The notes under the pieces were generated by a model that saw only the letters and a program-made list of their open reading frames with translations, made no database searches and was not told the origin of the DNA. Below, in pieces: positions 1 through 7,293 of a stretch of 57,054 nt of DNA. Location: contig CANRIL010000015.1 of NCBI GenBank assembly GCA_947630625.1, forward strand, positions 1-57,054, written 5' to 3'. Source of the stretch: an uncultured Clostridia bacterium. GTDB taxonomy: Bacteria > Bacillota > Clostridia > Oscillospirales > CAG-272. The translations under genes were made by a program, and so were the position numbers. Each line of letters begins with the position of its first letter. The first letter of the stretch is position 1.

Positions 1-74
1 GTTTGATAGGTCGGAGGTGGAAGTGCCGTAAGGCATGCAGCTGACCGATACTAATTGACCGAGGGCTTGAACTT
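1..74 (+). rRNA. rrl: 23S ribosomal RNA, 3' end (partial)
   Basis: The first 74 bases match the conserved 3' end of bacterial 23S rRNA, including the ACCGATACTAATTGACCGAG stretch and the final GGGCTTGAAC. The rest of the gene lies before the window. The exact 3' end is estimated to within a few bases. No 5S rRNA gene follows before the first tRNA at 139. Confidence 0.9.
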
Positions 75-138
75 CTATGGTTCATTTTCTATCAGTGTTT
101 ACGCCTTGTATCTTCTCCTTTTCGGTTGGAAAAGGTTT

Positions 139-211
139 GCACCATTAGCTCAGTTGGTAGAGCAACTGACTCTTAATCAGTGGGTCCCGGGTTCGAATCC
201 CTGATGGTGCA
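139..211 (+). tRNA. tRNA-Lys (anticodon CTT)
   Basis: A 73-base cloverleaf. The acceptor arm GCACCAT pairs with ATGGTGC, with discriminator base A at 211. The D-arm TAGCTCAGTTGGTAGAGC is canonical, the anticodon loop ACTCTTAAT reads CTT, and the T-loop is GTTCGAATC. The CCA end is not encoded. It lies 65 bases downstream of the 23S rRNA end and is probably co-transcribed with it. Confidence 0.97.
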
Positions 212-236
212 TATTTTCCTTTTTTATTTTGTGTAC

Positions 237-310
237 GCCTCCTTAGCTCAGTCGGTTAGAGCATCTGACTGTTAATCAGGGGGTCGTTGGTTCGAGTCCA
301 TCAGGGGGCG
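237..310 (+). tRNA. tRNA-Asn (anticodon GTT)
   Basis: A 74-base cloverleaf. Acceptor GCCTCCT pairs with AGGGGGC (one G-U pair) with discriminator G at 310. The D-arm contains TAGCTCAGTCGGTTAGAGC, the anticodon loop reads GTT, and the T-loop is GTTCGAGTC. CCA is not encoded. It is the last gene of the rRNA-tRNA transcript; an intrinsic terminator begins 7 bases later. Confidence 0.97.
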
Positions 311-316
311 TCAATG

Positions 317-349
317 AAAAATCCGTCGGGAAACCGACGGATTTTTCTT
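317..349 (+). terminator. Intrinsic terminator after the rRNA/tRNA cluster
   Basis: Perfect hairpin AAAATCCGTCGG / CCGACGGATTTT with a GAAA loop, followed by a T-rich tail. It ends the rRNA-tRNA transcript. Confidence 0.92.
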
Positions 350-433
350 ATGCGCAAAAAACGCGTTTTGATGAATTTAAATTGGCGGATCGGGCGCATC
401 AGTGCCGCATCGGAAATATCATAAAACAGGAAA

Positions 434-1141
434 CTATATATCGAACAGAAATACATTCGGCACAGCGTCAATGCCAAAGGTCTTAACAGCCATTCGGTAC
501 ATTGCCTTTGCGTGGATCCTGTCGTGCCAGATAAACCGCCTCAATACTTTTCGCAAAGACCATTCTTCATCATAACTTCCGACATAAACCGTATTTTTTA
601 AGAAACCCTCCCGGCGTTCAAGTGCCGAAAAACCGCGCTCCCGACAATCTGAAATAGTGCCTTCATTGTCCGCGGGTACGCCTATTTCGTCAAAATAATA
701 TTCGTTGACATTCTTTGTGTGTTCGTACATCTCAAGCGCAGTACGTGGGACATGCCCGTAGAATGTTTCCCTTGCCGGAAGGCAACTCTTATTTTTATTC
801 GGCATTGCCTCGTACAGCGTCAAAAAATCCTGGGCAGATTTTAAGGCGAGCGCTTTCAAATCCTCATATTCAGCAAGGCTTAATTCTTTTCTCTCATCAT
901 CAAAGATAACATCGGAATCCGCGTCGGAAACAGTTAACTCAGACCGTTTTTCACCGATTATTTCCGCCTCAAGCGAATCGGGTATTAAATCGCCCTTCCA
1001 TCTGAGGTATGATTTGATCTCGGCAGGCATTTTCCGAAGCGCCTCATCTTTTGACGCGCCTCGTGTAAATGCGCCGGGGAAATTGCTCGCATATAAAATA
1101 CTGTCGTCTCCGTTATGCTCCCATACGCATCTGATTTTCAC
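434..1141 (-). CDS. HicB-like / DinB-like two-part protein of unknown function
   Basis: A protein of 235 residues that I cannot assign to a characterised family with certainty. Residues 1-55 resemble the HicB-type partial RNase H fold (pattern YASNFPGAFTRGASKDEALRKM). The C-terminal third has a helical stretch with WHDRIHAKAMYRM, resembling the last metal-binding helix of DinB-like four-helix proteins. The start is GTG at 1141, with a GAAAGGGGG ribosome binding site about nine bases upstream. No HicA toxin gene is adjacent, so a toxin-antitoxin role is unlikely. It is read in the same direction as lgt, 80 bases upstream. Confidence 0.6.
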   Translation of the reverse strand: MKIRCVWEHNGDDSILYASNFPGAFTRGASKDEALRKMPAEIKSYLRWKGDLIPDSLEAEIIGEKRSELTVSDADSDVIFDDERKELSLAEYEDLKALALKSAQDFLTLYEAMPNKNKSCLPARETFYGHVPRTALEMYEHTKNVNEYYFDEIGVPADNEGTISDCRERGFSALERREGFLKNTVYVGSYDEEWSLRKVLRRFIWHDRIHAKAMYRMAVKTFGIDAVPNVFLFDI

Positions 1142-1221
1142 GGCGAAAAATCCCCCTTTCCTGCCTGAATTCGTGTAATTTCAAGGTGCTTTCGCATTCT
1201 ATTATGAATCAATCTTAAAAC

Positions 1222-2064
1222 TCAAGCTGCCGACTGAGGCTTTGTCCTGCGCCTTGTAAGTATGAGCCAGACAACCGCGACGGTGAAGAGAATTATGCTT
1301 ATGAACTGCGATGTTGACAGCAAACCGTTGAAAACAAATCCGCGGATCGCGTCGCCGCGCAGGAATTCATCGAAGAAGCGCAGCGTCGGATAAAGGATCA
1401 GATAGAGCGGGAAAAGCCTGCCGCGCAGCGGATGCGAAGACGGCTCCCGTGTCTCGCCGCGAAGCTGCACACCCCATATTTTTACGTACAAAAGCTCAAG
1501 TATAAGGAATATCAGAAATTCTCCCGCCGACTCAAGCAGCTGCACGGGGAACCGGCGCACGTCGTTTATCTCTGGAACGTACGGATTTCCATGCACAACA
1601 AACCCGAAATCCGACTCTATGCCGTAGCAGCAGCCGCCGAAAAAGCAGCCGAGCCGCGCGAAACCGTGAAACAGCGGGATGAGCGGAGCCATAGCGTCGA
1701 GATATACGGTTTTATCGAGCTTTTTGAATACGGCATACAGCCATCCGGCAGACGCGCCGCCAAGGAAGCCTCCGTAAAAAACAGAGCCGCCGAACAGCAA
1801 ATTTAAATATAACAGCGCTTCTTTGACGGACGACGACGCGAACAGCTTTGGAAAGTATTGCAGATTCGTTATCGCGTAAAGCAGCGAACCTCCGACGAGC
1901 ACGCCGATGACTACGAACAATAAAAACATTATCGCGTCATTGTCGTCAAGGCCGAGGCGCGAAACGCGGCGGCAAAGCAGCACGCCGACAAGCATTCCGG
2001 CGGCTATCGCGATCAGAGCATATATTCCGATCGTCTTTCCGAATATCGTTATGTCGGGAAACAT
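1222..2064 (-). CDS. lgt: Prolipoprotein diacylglyceryl transferase (first copy)
   Basis: Lgt moves diacylglycerol from phosphatidylglycerol to the lipobox cysteine of prolipoproteins in the cytoplasmic membrane. The 280-residue protein has about seven hydrophobic segments, the FYGGFLGG motif near residue 95 and the signature region ARLGCFFGGCCYG near residue 137. Both are typical of the Gram-positive Lgt family, as is the length. The C-terminus is basic (TRRRTKPQ). The ATG start follows an AAGAGG ribosome binding site. A second, diverged lgt lies at 5501. Likely substrates include the binding lipoprotein at 13261. Confidence 0.93.
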   Translation of the reverse strand: MFPDITIFGKTIGIYALIAIAAGMLVGVLLCRRVSRLGLDDNDAIMFLLFVVIGVLVGGSLLYAITNLQYFPKLFASSSVKEALLYLNLLFGGSVFYGGFLGGASAGWLYAVFKKLDKTVYLDAMAPLIPLFHGFARLGCFFGGCCYGIESDFGFVVHGNPYVPEINDVRRFPVQLLESAGEFLIFLILELLYVKIWGVQLRGETREPSSHPLRGRLFPLYLILYPTLRFFDEFLRGDAIRGFVFNGLLSTSQFISIILFTVAVVWLILTRRRTKPQSAA

Positions 2065-2105
2065 TTAATGCCTCTTTAAAACATACATTATAATATATAA
2101 GAAGA

Positions 2106-2129
2106 ACCGGCGGCAGGAATGCCGCCGGT
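2106..2129 (-). terminator. Terminator of the DUF4190-like gene
   Basis: Hairpin ACCGGCGGCA / TGCCGCCGGT with a four-base loop, 20 bases past the stop codon on the minus strand. The T-tract is weak, so efficiency is uncertain. Confidence 0.6.
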
Positions 2130-2148
2130 TTATCAATTTGCCTGTATC

Positions 2149-2589
2149 TTAGAACATGCCGTTCATGCCGGCAGCGCCAGCAGAGCAGATGGCAGCGGTG
2201 CAAACGATCGTGCAGAGCAGACCGAGCACAGCGAAGCCGACGCCGATAGCGCCGAGAACAAGACCGGCAGTTGCAAGCCCGGAAGCCTTGCCATAAGCAA
2301 GCGTGGACTTTTTGCGCCCCATGATACCGAAGATAAGGCCGAGTATCGCGAGGACTGTCGTGAAATATGAAACGAACGGGATAAAGCTTCCGACGATTCC
2401 GAGGATACCGCAGACGAGAGCTGCGATCGAAATTCCCTTGCCGTCATTTACAGGACCCATCGGGGGCTGAGGCGGCATGTAATTCGGGTTCTGGAAACCC
2501 TGGTTCGGGTTCTGGAAGCCCTGATTCTGATTCTGGTAATTCTGATTCTGGTTCGGGTTCTGATTCTGGTTGTTCGGATACTGATCCAT
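2149..2589 (-). CDS. Small membrane protein with Asn/Gln/Pro-rich N-terminus (DUF4190-like)
   Basis: A 146-residue protein. Residues 2-45 are a low-complexity cytoplasmic or surface tail built from short repeats such as NQNPNQNQN and GFQNPNQ, ending in MPPQPPMGP. The rest contains three hydrophobic helices with the ISIAALVCGILGIVG pattern of the DUF4190 family, whose role is unknown. I take the ATG at 2589 because an AAGGAGG ribosome binding site sits just upstream. An earlier in-frame ATG at 2607 would place that site inside the gene. The gene stands alone with its own promoter. Confidence 0.8.
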   Translation of the reverse strand: MDQYPNNQNQNPNQNQNYQNQNQGFQNPNQGFQNPNYMPPQPPMGPVNDGKGISIAALVCGILGIVGSFIPFVSYFTTVLAILGLIFGIMGRKKSTLAYGKASGLATAGLVLGAIGVGFAVLGLLCTIVCTAAICSAGAAGMNGMF

Positions 2590-2690
2590 ACTGATCCTCC
2601 TTGCCAAAAATTACGGCAAACATATAATTTTTTGATACGCAAAGCAAGGGGGATAAACCCGCGATCCTTTTTCCCCGCATATCACGATTT

Positions 2691-2719
2691 ATTATATTAT
2701 ATATATTGCATTTTGTCAA
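2691..2719 (-). promoter_or_regulatory. Sigma-A promoter of the DUF4190-like gene
   Basis: On the minus strand, -35 TTGACA (2714-2719) and -10 TATAAT (2691-2696) are separated by 17 bases. Both boxes match consensus. The start codon is about 100 bases downstream. Confidence 0.85.
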
Positions 2720-2847
2720 TCGTTTTTGTTCAAAAAAAGTTACAAAATGTTCACAATTGACTTTATCAACAAAAGTGTGTCAGGTCGGCAATGCCTTATC
2801 GGCTTAATGCCTGTCCATGCGCGTTAGGCTGATGGCGGATATAAAAA

Positions 2848-2874
2848 TGACGGCGGGCATCGACGCCGCCGTCA
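2848..2874 (-). terminator. Terminator of the Nudix gene
   Basis: Stem GACGGCGG / CCGCCGTC with a nine-base loop, followed on the minus strand by TTTTTAT. It starts 15 bases after the Nudix stop codon. Confidence 0.8.
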
Positions 2875-2888
2875 CGAATTTGCTTATT

Positions 2889-3326
2889 TTATTTCTCGCC
2901 GAGGATGACGGGCAGCGCCTTCAACGCCTTTTCGATGTCGCGGCGCTCCTTTTCCACATTGTATGTAAAATTCTCCGGAACGTCGTCAAACAGCTCGACA
3001 TGCGTCATCTCGGAATTCTTCGGCAGCTCTCCGATGCTCTCCGCCTCCGCGAAGAAAACCCGACCGTTGCTGCGCCCGCGCCTGTTGTCCCAGATGTAGA
3101 TATAATCCCAAAGCGGCACGAACTTTGCAGAGCTTATTCCGGTTTCTTCATAAAGCTCGCGGCGCGCAGCCTCAAGCGCGGTTTCGCCGCGCTCGACATG
3201 ACCGCCCGGATGCTCGAAGCTCCGGCGCTTTTTGTGAAATGCGTAGACCCATTTTCCGCGATACCTTGTCAGGATCGCTACATATTTTATATTGTCGAGT
3301 CTGCCCGCGGGGTATTCCTTGAACAT
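2889..3326 (-). CDS. Nudix hydrolase
   Basis: Hydrolyses a nucleoside diphosphate linked to another moiety; the substrate cannot be told from sequence. The 145-residue protein has a complete Nudix box at residues 42-64 (G42, E48, R56-E57, E60-E61, G63), preceded by a KWVYAFHKKRRSFEHPGG strand-turn as in MutT/8-oxo-dGTPase-like members. I start it at ATG 3326, where a GGAG site lies eight bases upstream. The longer reading from GTG 3413 would begin inside the terminator hairpin of the upstream gene and has no ribosome binding site. It is transcribed after the GGGtGRT operon. Confidence 0.87.
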   Translation of the reverse strand: MFKEYPAGRLDNIKYVAILTRYRGKWVYAFHKKRRSFEHPGGHVERGETALEAARRELYEETGISSAKFVPLWDYIYIWDNRRGRSNGRVFFAEAESIGELPKNSEMTHVELFDDVPENFTYNVEKERRDIEKALKALPVILGEK

Positions 3327-3401
3327 GACGCACGCTCCGTCCACCGCGCCGCAATAAATTAAACGGTCGGAAAATTGATAAAAAAGTTTTGTAAAGGGGA
3401 A

Positions 3402-3435
3402 CGGGCGGAACACATACGAAAAAGTGTTCCGCCCG
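3402..3435 (-). terminator. Inverted repeat/terminator after the GGGtGRT gene
   Basis: A perfect 12-bp stem CGGGCGGAACAC / GTGTTCCGCCCG with a ten-base loop, 15 bases past the GGGtGRT stop codon. The downstream tract on the minus strand is TTCCCCTTT, so termination may be partial and allow read-through into the Nudix gene. Confidence 0.65.
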
Positions 3436-3449
3436 CAAAAAAGGCAGTC

Positions 3450-4448
3450 TTACTTCATCGCTTCTTCGACAGCGACCGCGACGGCGACTGTTGCGCCGAC
3501 CATCGGGTTGTTGCCCATGCCGATAAGGCCCATCATTTCAACGTGAGCAGGGACGGACGAGGAGCCCGCGAACTGCGCGTCGGAATGCATTCTGCCCATC
3601 GTGTCCGTCATGCCGTATGAGGACGGACCTGCAGCCATGTTGTCGGGATGCAGTGTACGGCCTGTGCCGCCGCCGGACGCGACGGAGAAATACTTCACGC
3701 CGTTCTCGTTGCACCACTTCTTGTATGTGCCCGCAACCGGATGCTGGAAGCGCGTCGGGTTCGTCGAGTTGCCTGTGATGGAAACGCCGACGTTCTCAAG
3801 CTTCATTATTGCAACGCCTTCGGGAACGTTGTCAGCGCCGTAGCACTTGACATCGGCGCGAGGACCGTTCGAGTAGGGAACTTCCTTCACGACCTTGACC
3901 GTTTCCGTGTAGGGGTCAAACTCTGTCTCAACGTAAGTAAATCCGTTGATACGGGAGATTATGAACGCAGCGTCCTTGCCAAGACCGTTCAGAATGACGC
4001 GGAGCGGCTTTGTACGAACCTTGTTTGCGTTTAGAGCGATCTTGATCGCGCCCTCTGCCGCTGCAAAGGACTCGTGACCTGCGAGGAAGCAGAAGCACTC
4101 TGTCTCATCGGACAGAAGCATTGCGCCGAGATTGCCGTGGCCAAGACCGACCTTGCGGTTTTCGGCGACGGAGCCGGGGATGCAGAAGCTCTGAAGCCCG
4201 ACACCGATCTTTGCCGCAGCGTCGGAAGCCTTTGTGCAGCCGGACTTGATGGCTATAGCCGCGCCGACCGTGTACGCCCAGACAGCGTTTTCAAAGCAGA
4301 TAGGCTGTGTGGAGCGGACGATGGAATCAACGTCTATGCCCTTGGCGAGAGTGATCTCTTTGCACTCGTCGATAGAGGAAATGCCGTATTCTTTCAGAAC
4401 GCCGAGGATCTTGGCCTCGCGTCTTTCGTAACCTTCAAACTGTGCCAC
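3450..4448 (-). CDS. GGGtGRT protein
   Basis: A 332-residue protein of a conserved family named for its GGGTGRT motif, seen here as SVASGGGTGRTLHPDN near residue 260. Its biochemical role is not known to me. It is rich in glycine, has no signal peptide or membrane helix, and carries conserved HGNLG, FLAGHES and a C-terminal GMGNNPMVGATVAVAVA stretch. In anaerobic Firmicutes this family is found beside a NifU-type Fe-S scaffold gene, as here: the scaffold ends 18 bases upstream, so the two form an operon. A role tied to an iron-sulfur or metal centre is inference only. Confidence 0.88.
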   Translation of the reverse strand: MAQFEGYERREAKILGVLKEYGISSIDECKEITLAKGIDVDSIVRSTQPICFENAVWAYTVGAAIAIKSGCTKASDAAAKIGVGLQSFCIPGSVAENRKVGLGHGNLGAMLLSDETECFCFLAGHESFAAAEGAIKIALNANKVRTKPLRVILNGLGKDAAFIISRINGFTYVETEFDPYTETVKVVKEVPYSNGPRADVKCYGADNVPEGVAIMKLENVGVSITGNSTNPTRFQHPVAGTYKKWCNENGVKYFSVASGGGTGRTLHPDNMAAGPSSYGMTDTMGRMHSDAQFAGSSSVPAHVEMMGLIGMGNNPMVGATVAVAVAVEEAMK

Positions 4449-4466
4449 TTTGATTTCCTCCTTTAT

Positions 4467-5183
4467 TTATTCCTTGCGCGGGTCGATGTACTTGACGGCC
4501 TCGGCGAACCTGCCGTATGTACCCTTGGACTTCTCATAAGCCTCGTTCGGCTCCATGCCCTTCTTGATGAAGTCGGTCATCTTGCCGAGAGAGACGAATT
4601 CGTAGCCGATCACCTGATCGTCAGCGTCGAGAGCCATTCTTGTGCAGTAGCCCTCTGTCATTTCGAGATAACGGACGCCCTTTTCCTTCGTTCCGTACAT
4701 TGTGCCGACCATCGAGCGCGCGCCCTTGCCGAGGTCTTCCATGCCGGCGCCGATAACAAGACCGTTGTCGGAGAATGCGGACTGCGTTCTGCCGTATACG
4801 ATCTGCAGGAACAGCTCGCGCATGGCGGTGTTGATGGCGTCGCAGACGAGGTCTGTATTGAGCGCCTCAAGAATTGTTTTGCCGGGGAGGATCTCAGCTG
4901 CCATTGCGGCGGAATGTGTCATGCCGGAGCAGCCTATCGTCTCGACGAGGGCCTCCTCGATAACGCCGTTCTTGACGTTCAGCGACAGCTTGCATGCACC
5001 CTGCTGAGGCGCGCACCAGCCGACGCCGTGAGTGTAGCCGGAGATATCCGTGATCTGTTTCGCAGCGATCCATTTGCCTTCCTCCGGGATCGGAGCGGGA
5101 TCGTGACGCGGACCCTTGGCCACAACGCACTGATGCTGAACTTCCGCACTCATTGCGTACGGAGCTTCGCTTACATTGCTCAT
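4467..5183 (-). CDS. NifU-like iron-sulfur cluster assembly scaffold protein
   Basis: A 238-residue protein. Its core (residues 45-125) follows the NifU/IscU N-terminal pattern, with cysteines in GWCAPQQGAC, a GCSGMTHSAAM segment matching the GCxxSxASxS motif, and ILPGKT. It has extra N- and C-terminal segments relative to IscU. NifU-type scaffolds assemble [2Fe-2S] or [4Fe-4S] clusters for transfer to target proteins. The start is ATG 5183, with AAGGAAGG nine bases upstream. It is the first gene of an operon with the GGGtGRT protein. No cysteine desulfurase gene is in the window, so the sulfur donor must be encoded elsewhere. Confidence 0.82.
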   Translation of the reverse strand: MSNVSEAPYAMSAEVQHQCVVAKGPRHDPAPIPEEGKWIAAKQITDISGYTHGVGWCAPQQGACKLSLNVKNGVIEEALVETIGCSGMTHSAAMAAEILPGKTILEALNTDLVCDAINTAMRELFLQIVYGRTQSAFSDNGLVIGAGMEDLGKGARSMVGTMYGTKEKGVRYLEMTEGYCTRMALDADDQVIGYEFVSLGKMTDFIKKGMEPNEAYEKSKGTYGRFAEAVKYIDPRKE

Positions 5184-5325
5184 AATATGTGTCCTTCCTT
5201 TCATATAAGAAGATCTTCTTTAGACGGGGAGAGGTCGCCCAATAAAAACCATTGGCGCCATGACAAAATCAGCGGTCAATGTCCGTCACTGCGCTAACAA
5301 ACCCGTACTAAGCCTTACAAAATGT

Positions 5326-5354
5326 ATTATACCACGGTTTTTTTCTATTGTAAA
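5326..5354 (-). promoter_or_regulatory. Sigma-A promoter of the scaffold-GGGtGRT operon
   Basis: Minus-strand -35 TTTACA (5349-5354) and -10 TATAAT (5326-5331) are 17 bases apart. The transcript would have a 5' leader of about 135 bases before the scaffold start. I see no terminator or known riboswitch in that leader. Confidence 0.8.
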
Positions 5355-5500
5355 CGATTTTAAGCGAAAAATGGGCGTCGTTCGGAGGAAAGTTTGCAAT
5401 AACCCTTTTTATTTGCCGGTCGATGTGATAGAATAGACAAAACGGCAACTCATGCGACGGCATCGCTATATTATATAAATGTAGAAAAGGAGCGGCACGT

Positions 5501-6304
5501 ATGTACCCGAACGATATATTTCCCGGATTTGACTTCTATGCGCTGTTTTATCTTTTGGCGCTCGTGTCCGCGATTTTGCTTTTGCGGCTGCTCGGGGACA
5601 AGTGCGGGCTGGAGACGAAGGTATATAATCTTGCGCTCGGCTCCGCGGTGGCGGCGATCGCGGGCGGATATGCCGCGTCGATACTTACGCAGTCCTTGTA
5701 CGATTGGCTTGAGACGGGTGAGTTCCGGTTCGGTACGGGCATGACGTTTTACGGCGGGCTTCTTGGCGGGATCGCGGTATTTGTCGCCGTATATTTTTCA
5801 GTCGGCAAACGTGTTTGCGCGGAGGACAAACTTCACGTCAAGAGCGCGCCGCTTCTGGCCGATATCGCCGCGTGCTGCGTCTGCTTTGCGCACGCGACGG
5901 GGCGGATCGGGTGCCTTTTTGCCGGATGCTGCCACGGGGCGAAGACGGACGCGTGGTATGGGATATACCATGTCAACCTCGGCTATCGCGCCGTGCCGAC
6001 GCAGCTCTTTGAATCGATCTTTCTTTATGCGCTGTTCGCCGTGCTCGTGAAACTGCTTTTGAGCGGCAGGCGCGGCGCGCACATAATATATCTCGTCGCT
6101 TACGGCGTCTGGCGGTTCTTTATCGAATACCTGCGCGCCGACGACAGGGGAGCGTCGTTCATACCCGGACTGACGCCGTCTCAGGTGGGGGCGATACTGT
6201 TTGCAGCCGCGGGAGTAGTATTATATATAATGGAAGCAATCGCATTAAAGCGCAGCACATTGAAACACGCGGGGGCAGACGATGGGGAAAGCGGCAGGAC
6301 GTGA
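5501..6304 (+). CDS. lgt: Prolipoprotein diacylglyceryl transferase-like protein (second copy)
   Basis: A 267-residue multi-span membrane protein of the Lgt family. It has TFYGGLLGG near residue 88, then HATGRIGCLFAGCCHG near residue 142, matching the family signature, and a VWRFFIEYLRADDRG stretch with the conserved Arg and Glu. It differs clearly from the copy at 1222, so it may have another substrate preference. The ATG follows AAAAGGAGC. It overlaps the CPBP protease gene by 23 bases, so the two are translationally linked. Confidence 0.87.
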   Translation: MYPNDIFPGFDFYALFYLLALVSAILLLRLLGDKCGLETKVYNLALGSAVAAIAGGYAASILTQSLYDWLETGEFRFGTGMTFYGGLLGGIAVFVAVYFSVGKRVCAEDKLHVKSAPLLADIAACCVCFAHATGRIGCLFAGCCHGAKTDAWYGIYHVNLGYRAVPTQLFESIFLYALFAVLVKLLLSGRRGAHIIYLVAYGVWRFFIEYLRADDRGASFIPGLTPSQVGAILFAAAGVVLYIMEAIALKRSTLKHAGADDGESGRT

Positions 6305-7097
6305 GATAAAAGTCGGCATGGCGCTCGCGATTTCGGGGCTCGCCGCGCTGATCGTGCTTTCCGCGTGCGGATTTGCCGGATTTGACGGCGCGGACAGCAC
6401 AAAGCTGACGGTGACGCGCGCGTGCGGCTCTGTTTCATTTGTCGGCGTCATACTGTATCTCGGATATTCTCCGCGAATGAGAGATGTCACATGCTGGGGC
6501 GTCGCGTCCGCCGCCGTCGCGCTCGCCGTCGCGGTGAACAATTTTCCGATACTGCCCCTTCTTTCGGGGGACGCGCGGCTGACAGCCGGTGCGGGTGAGA
6601 TCGCATCATATGCCGTCGAGTCGCTGTTTGTCGGACTGTTTGAGGAAACCGCGTTCCGCGGCGTGCTGCTTCTCGCCGTCGTTGAAAAATTCGGCAAAAC
6701 GAGGCGGGAGCTCTTCATGTCGGCGGTCATAACGTCGGCGGTGTTCGGCGCGTCGCACCTGTTCAATCTGCTTTCCGGCGCGGGCGTCGGCGCGACGCTT
6801 CTGCAGGTGTCGTATTCGTTTCTGATCGGCGGCATGTGCTCGCTTTTGCTGATGCTGACGGGGAGCCTCGCCTTGTGCGTGCTGATACACGCCGTATACG
6901 ATTTCGGGGGATACCTCATCCCAAGACTTGGAGAAGGGGTGATATGGACGGCGCCGGAGATCATCCTGACCGCGTCGGTCGGGGTGTGCGCGCTCGCGTT
7001 TTTCCTTGCAGCAGCTTTTAAGCTGTCGCCGGAGAGGGTGAGACTTATGACATGCGCAAAGGAAGCGGGACGGGAAAAAACGGAATATAAATCATGA
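6282..7097 (+). CDS. CPBP family intramembrane protease
   Basis: A 271-residue protein with about seven hydrophobic segments. It has the three CPBP (Abi/Rce1-like) motifs: EETAFR with Glu121, Glu122 and Arg126; FGASH with His159; and a later HAVYD. Family members include prenyl-protein and bacteriocin-related membrane endopeptidases; the substrate here is unknown. The start overlaps the end of lgt copy 2, suggesting that the pair acts on membrane-anchored proteins. The C-terminus is short and basic. Confidence 0.85.
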   Translation: MGKAAGREIKVGMALAISGLAALIVLSACGFAGFDGADSTKLTVTRACGSVSFVGVILYLGYSPRMRDVTCWGVASAAVALAVAVNNFPILPLLSGDARLTAGAGEIASYAVESLFVGLFEETAFRGVLLLAVVEKFGKTRRELFMSAVITSAVFGASHLFNLLSGAGVGATLLQVSYSFLIGGMCSLLLMLTGSLALCVLIHAVYDFGGYLIPRLGEGVIWTAPEIILTASVGVCALAFFLAAAFKLSPERVRLMTCAKEAGREKTEYKS

Positions 7098-7170
7098 TCT
7101 CGGCTTAAAATACAGCGTCTGCGGGATGGAAAATCTTAAATAAATTATTTGGGCAGATGAAATGAAAAAG

Positions 7171-7187
7171 TTCATATTTTGTTCATA
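7171..7187 (+). promoter_or_regulatory. Putative operator: two TTCATA repeats 11 bp apart
   Basis: TTCATA at 7171-7176 and 7182-7187, one helical turn apart and ending 17 bases before the -35 box. The same arrangement precedes the genes at 8636 and 11006. Spacing and position fit a dimeric response regulator of the OmpR/PhoB type, but the protein is unknown. Confidence 0.6.
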
Positions 7188-7204
7188 AAATTTCCGCAGA
7201 GGTG

Positions 7205-7233
7205 TTGACAAACGGTTTTATATAGGGTATAAT
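7205..7233 (+). promoter_or_regulatory. Sigma-A promoter of surface protein gene 1
   Basis: Consensus -35 TTGACA (7205-7210) and -10 TATAAT (7228-7233) with 17-base spacing, about 60 bases before the start codon. Confidence 0.92.
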
Positions 7234-7293
7234 GTGAAAAACGGTATCAATCGGGTACTGAAAAAAACAAAATCACTTCATGGAGGAAAAGAA

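Noticed and set aside
434-1141. A HicAB toxin-antitoxin system
   Set aside because: No HicA-like small ORF is adjacent on either side, and the protein is longer than HicB antitoxins.
4074-5297. A long open frame on the plus strand (407 codons)
   Set aside because: It lies opposite the GGGtGRT and scaffold genes, has no ribosome binding site, and reads as a Cys/Arg/Asp-rich mirror of their codon use.
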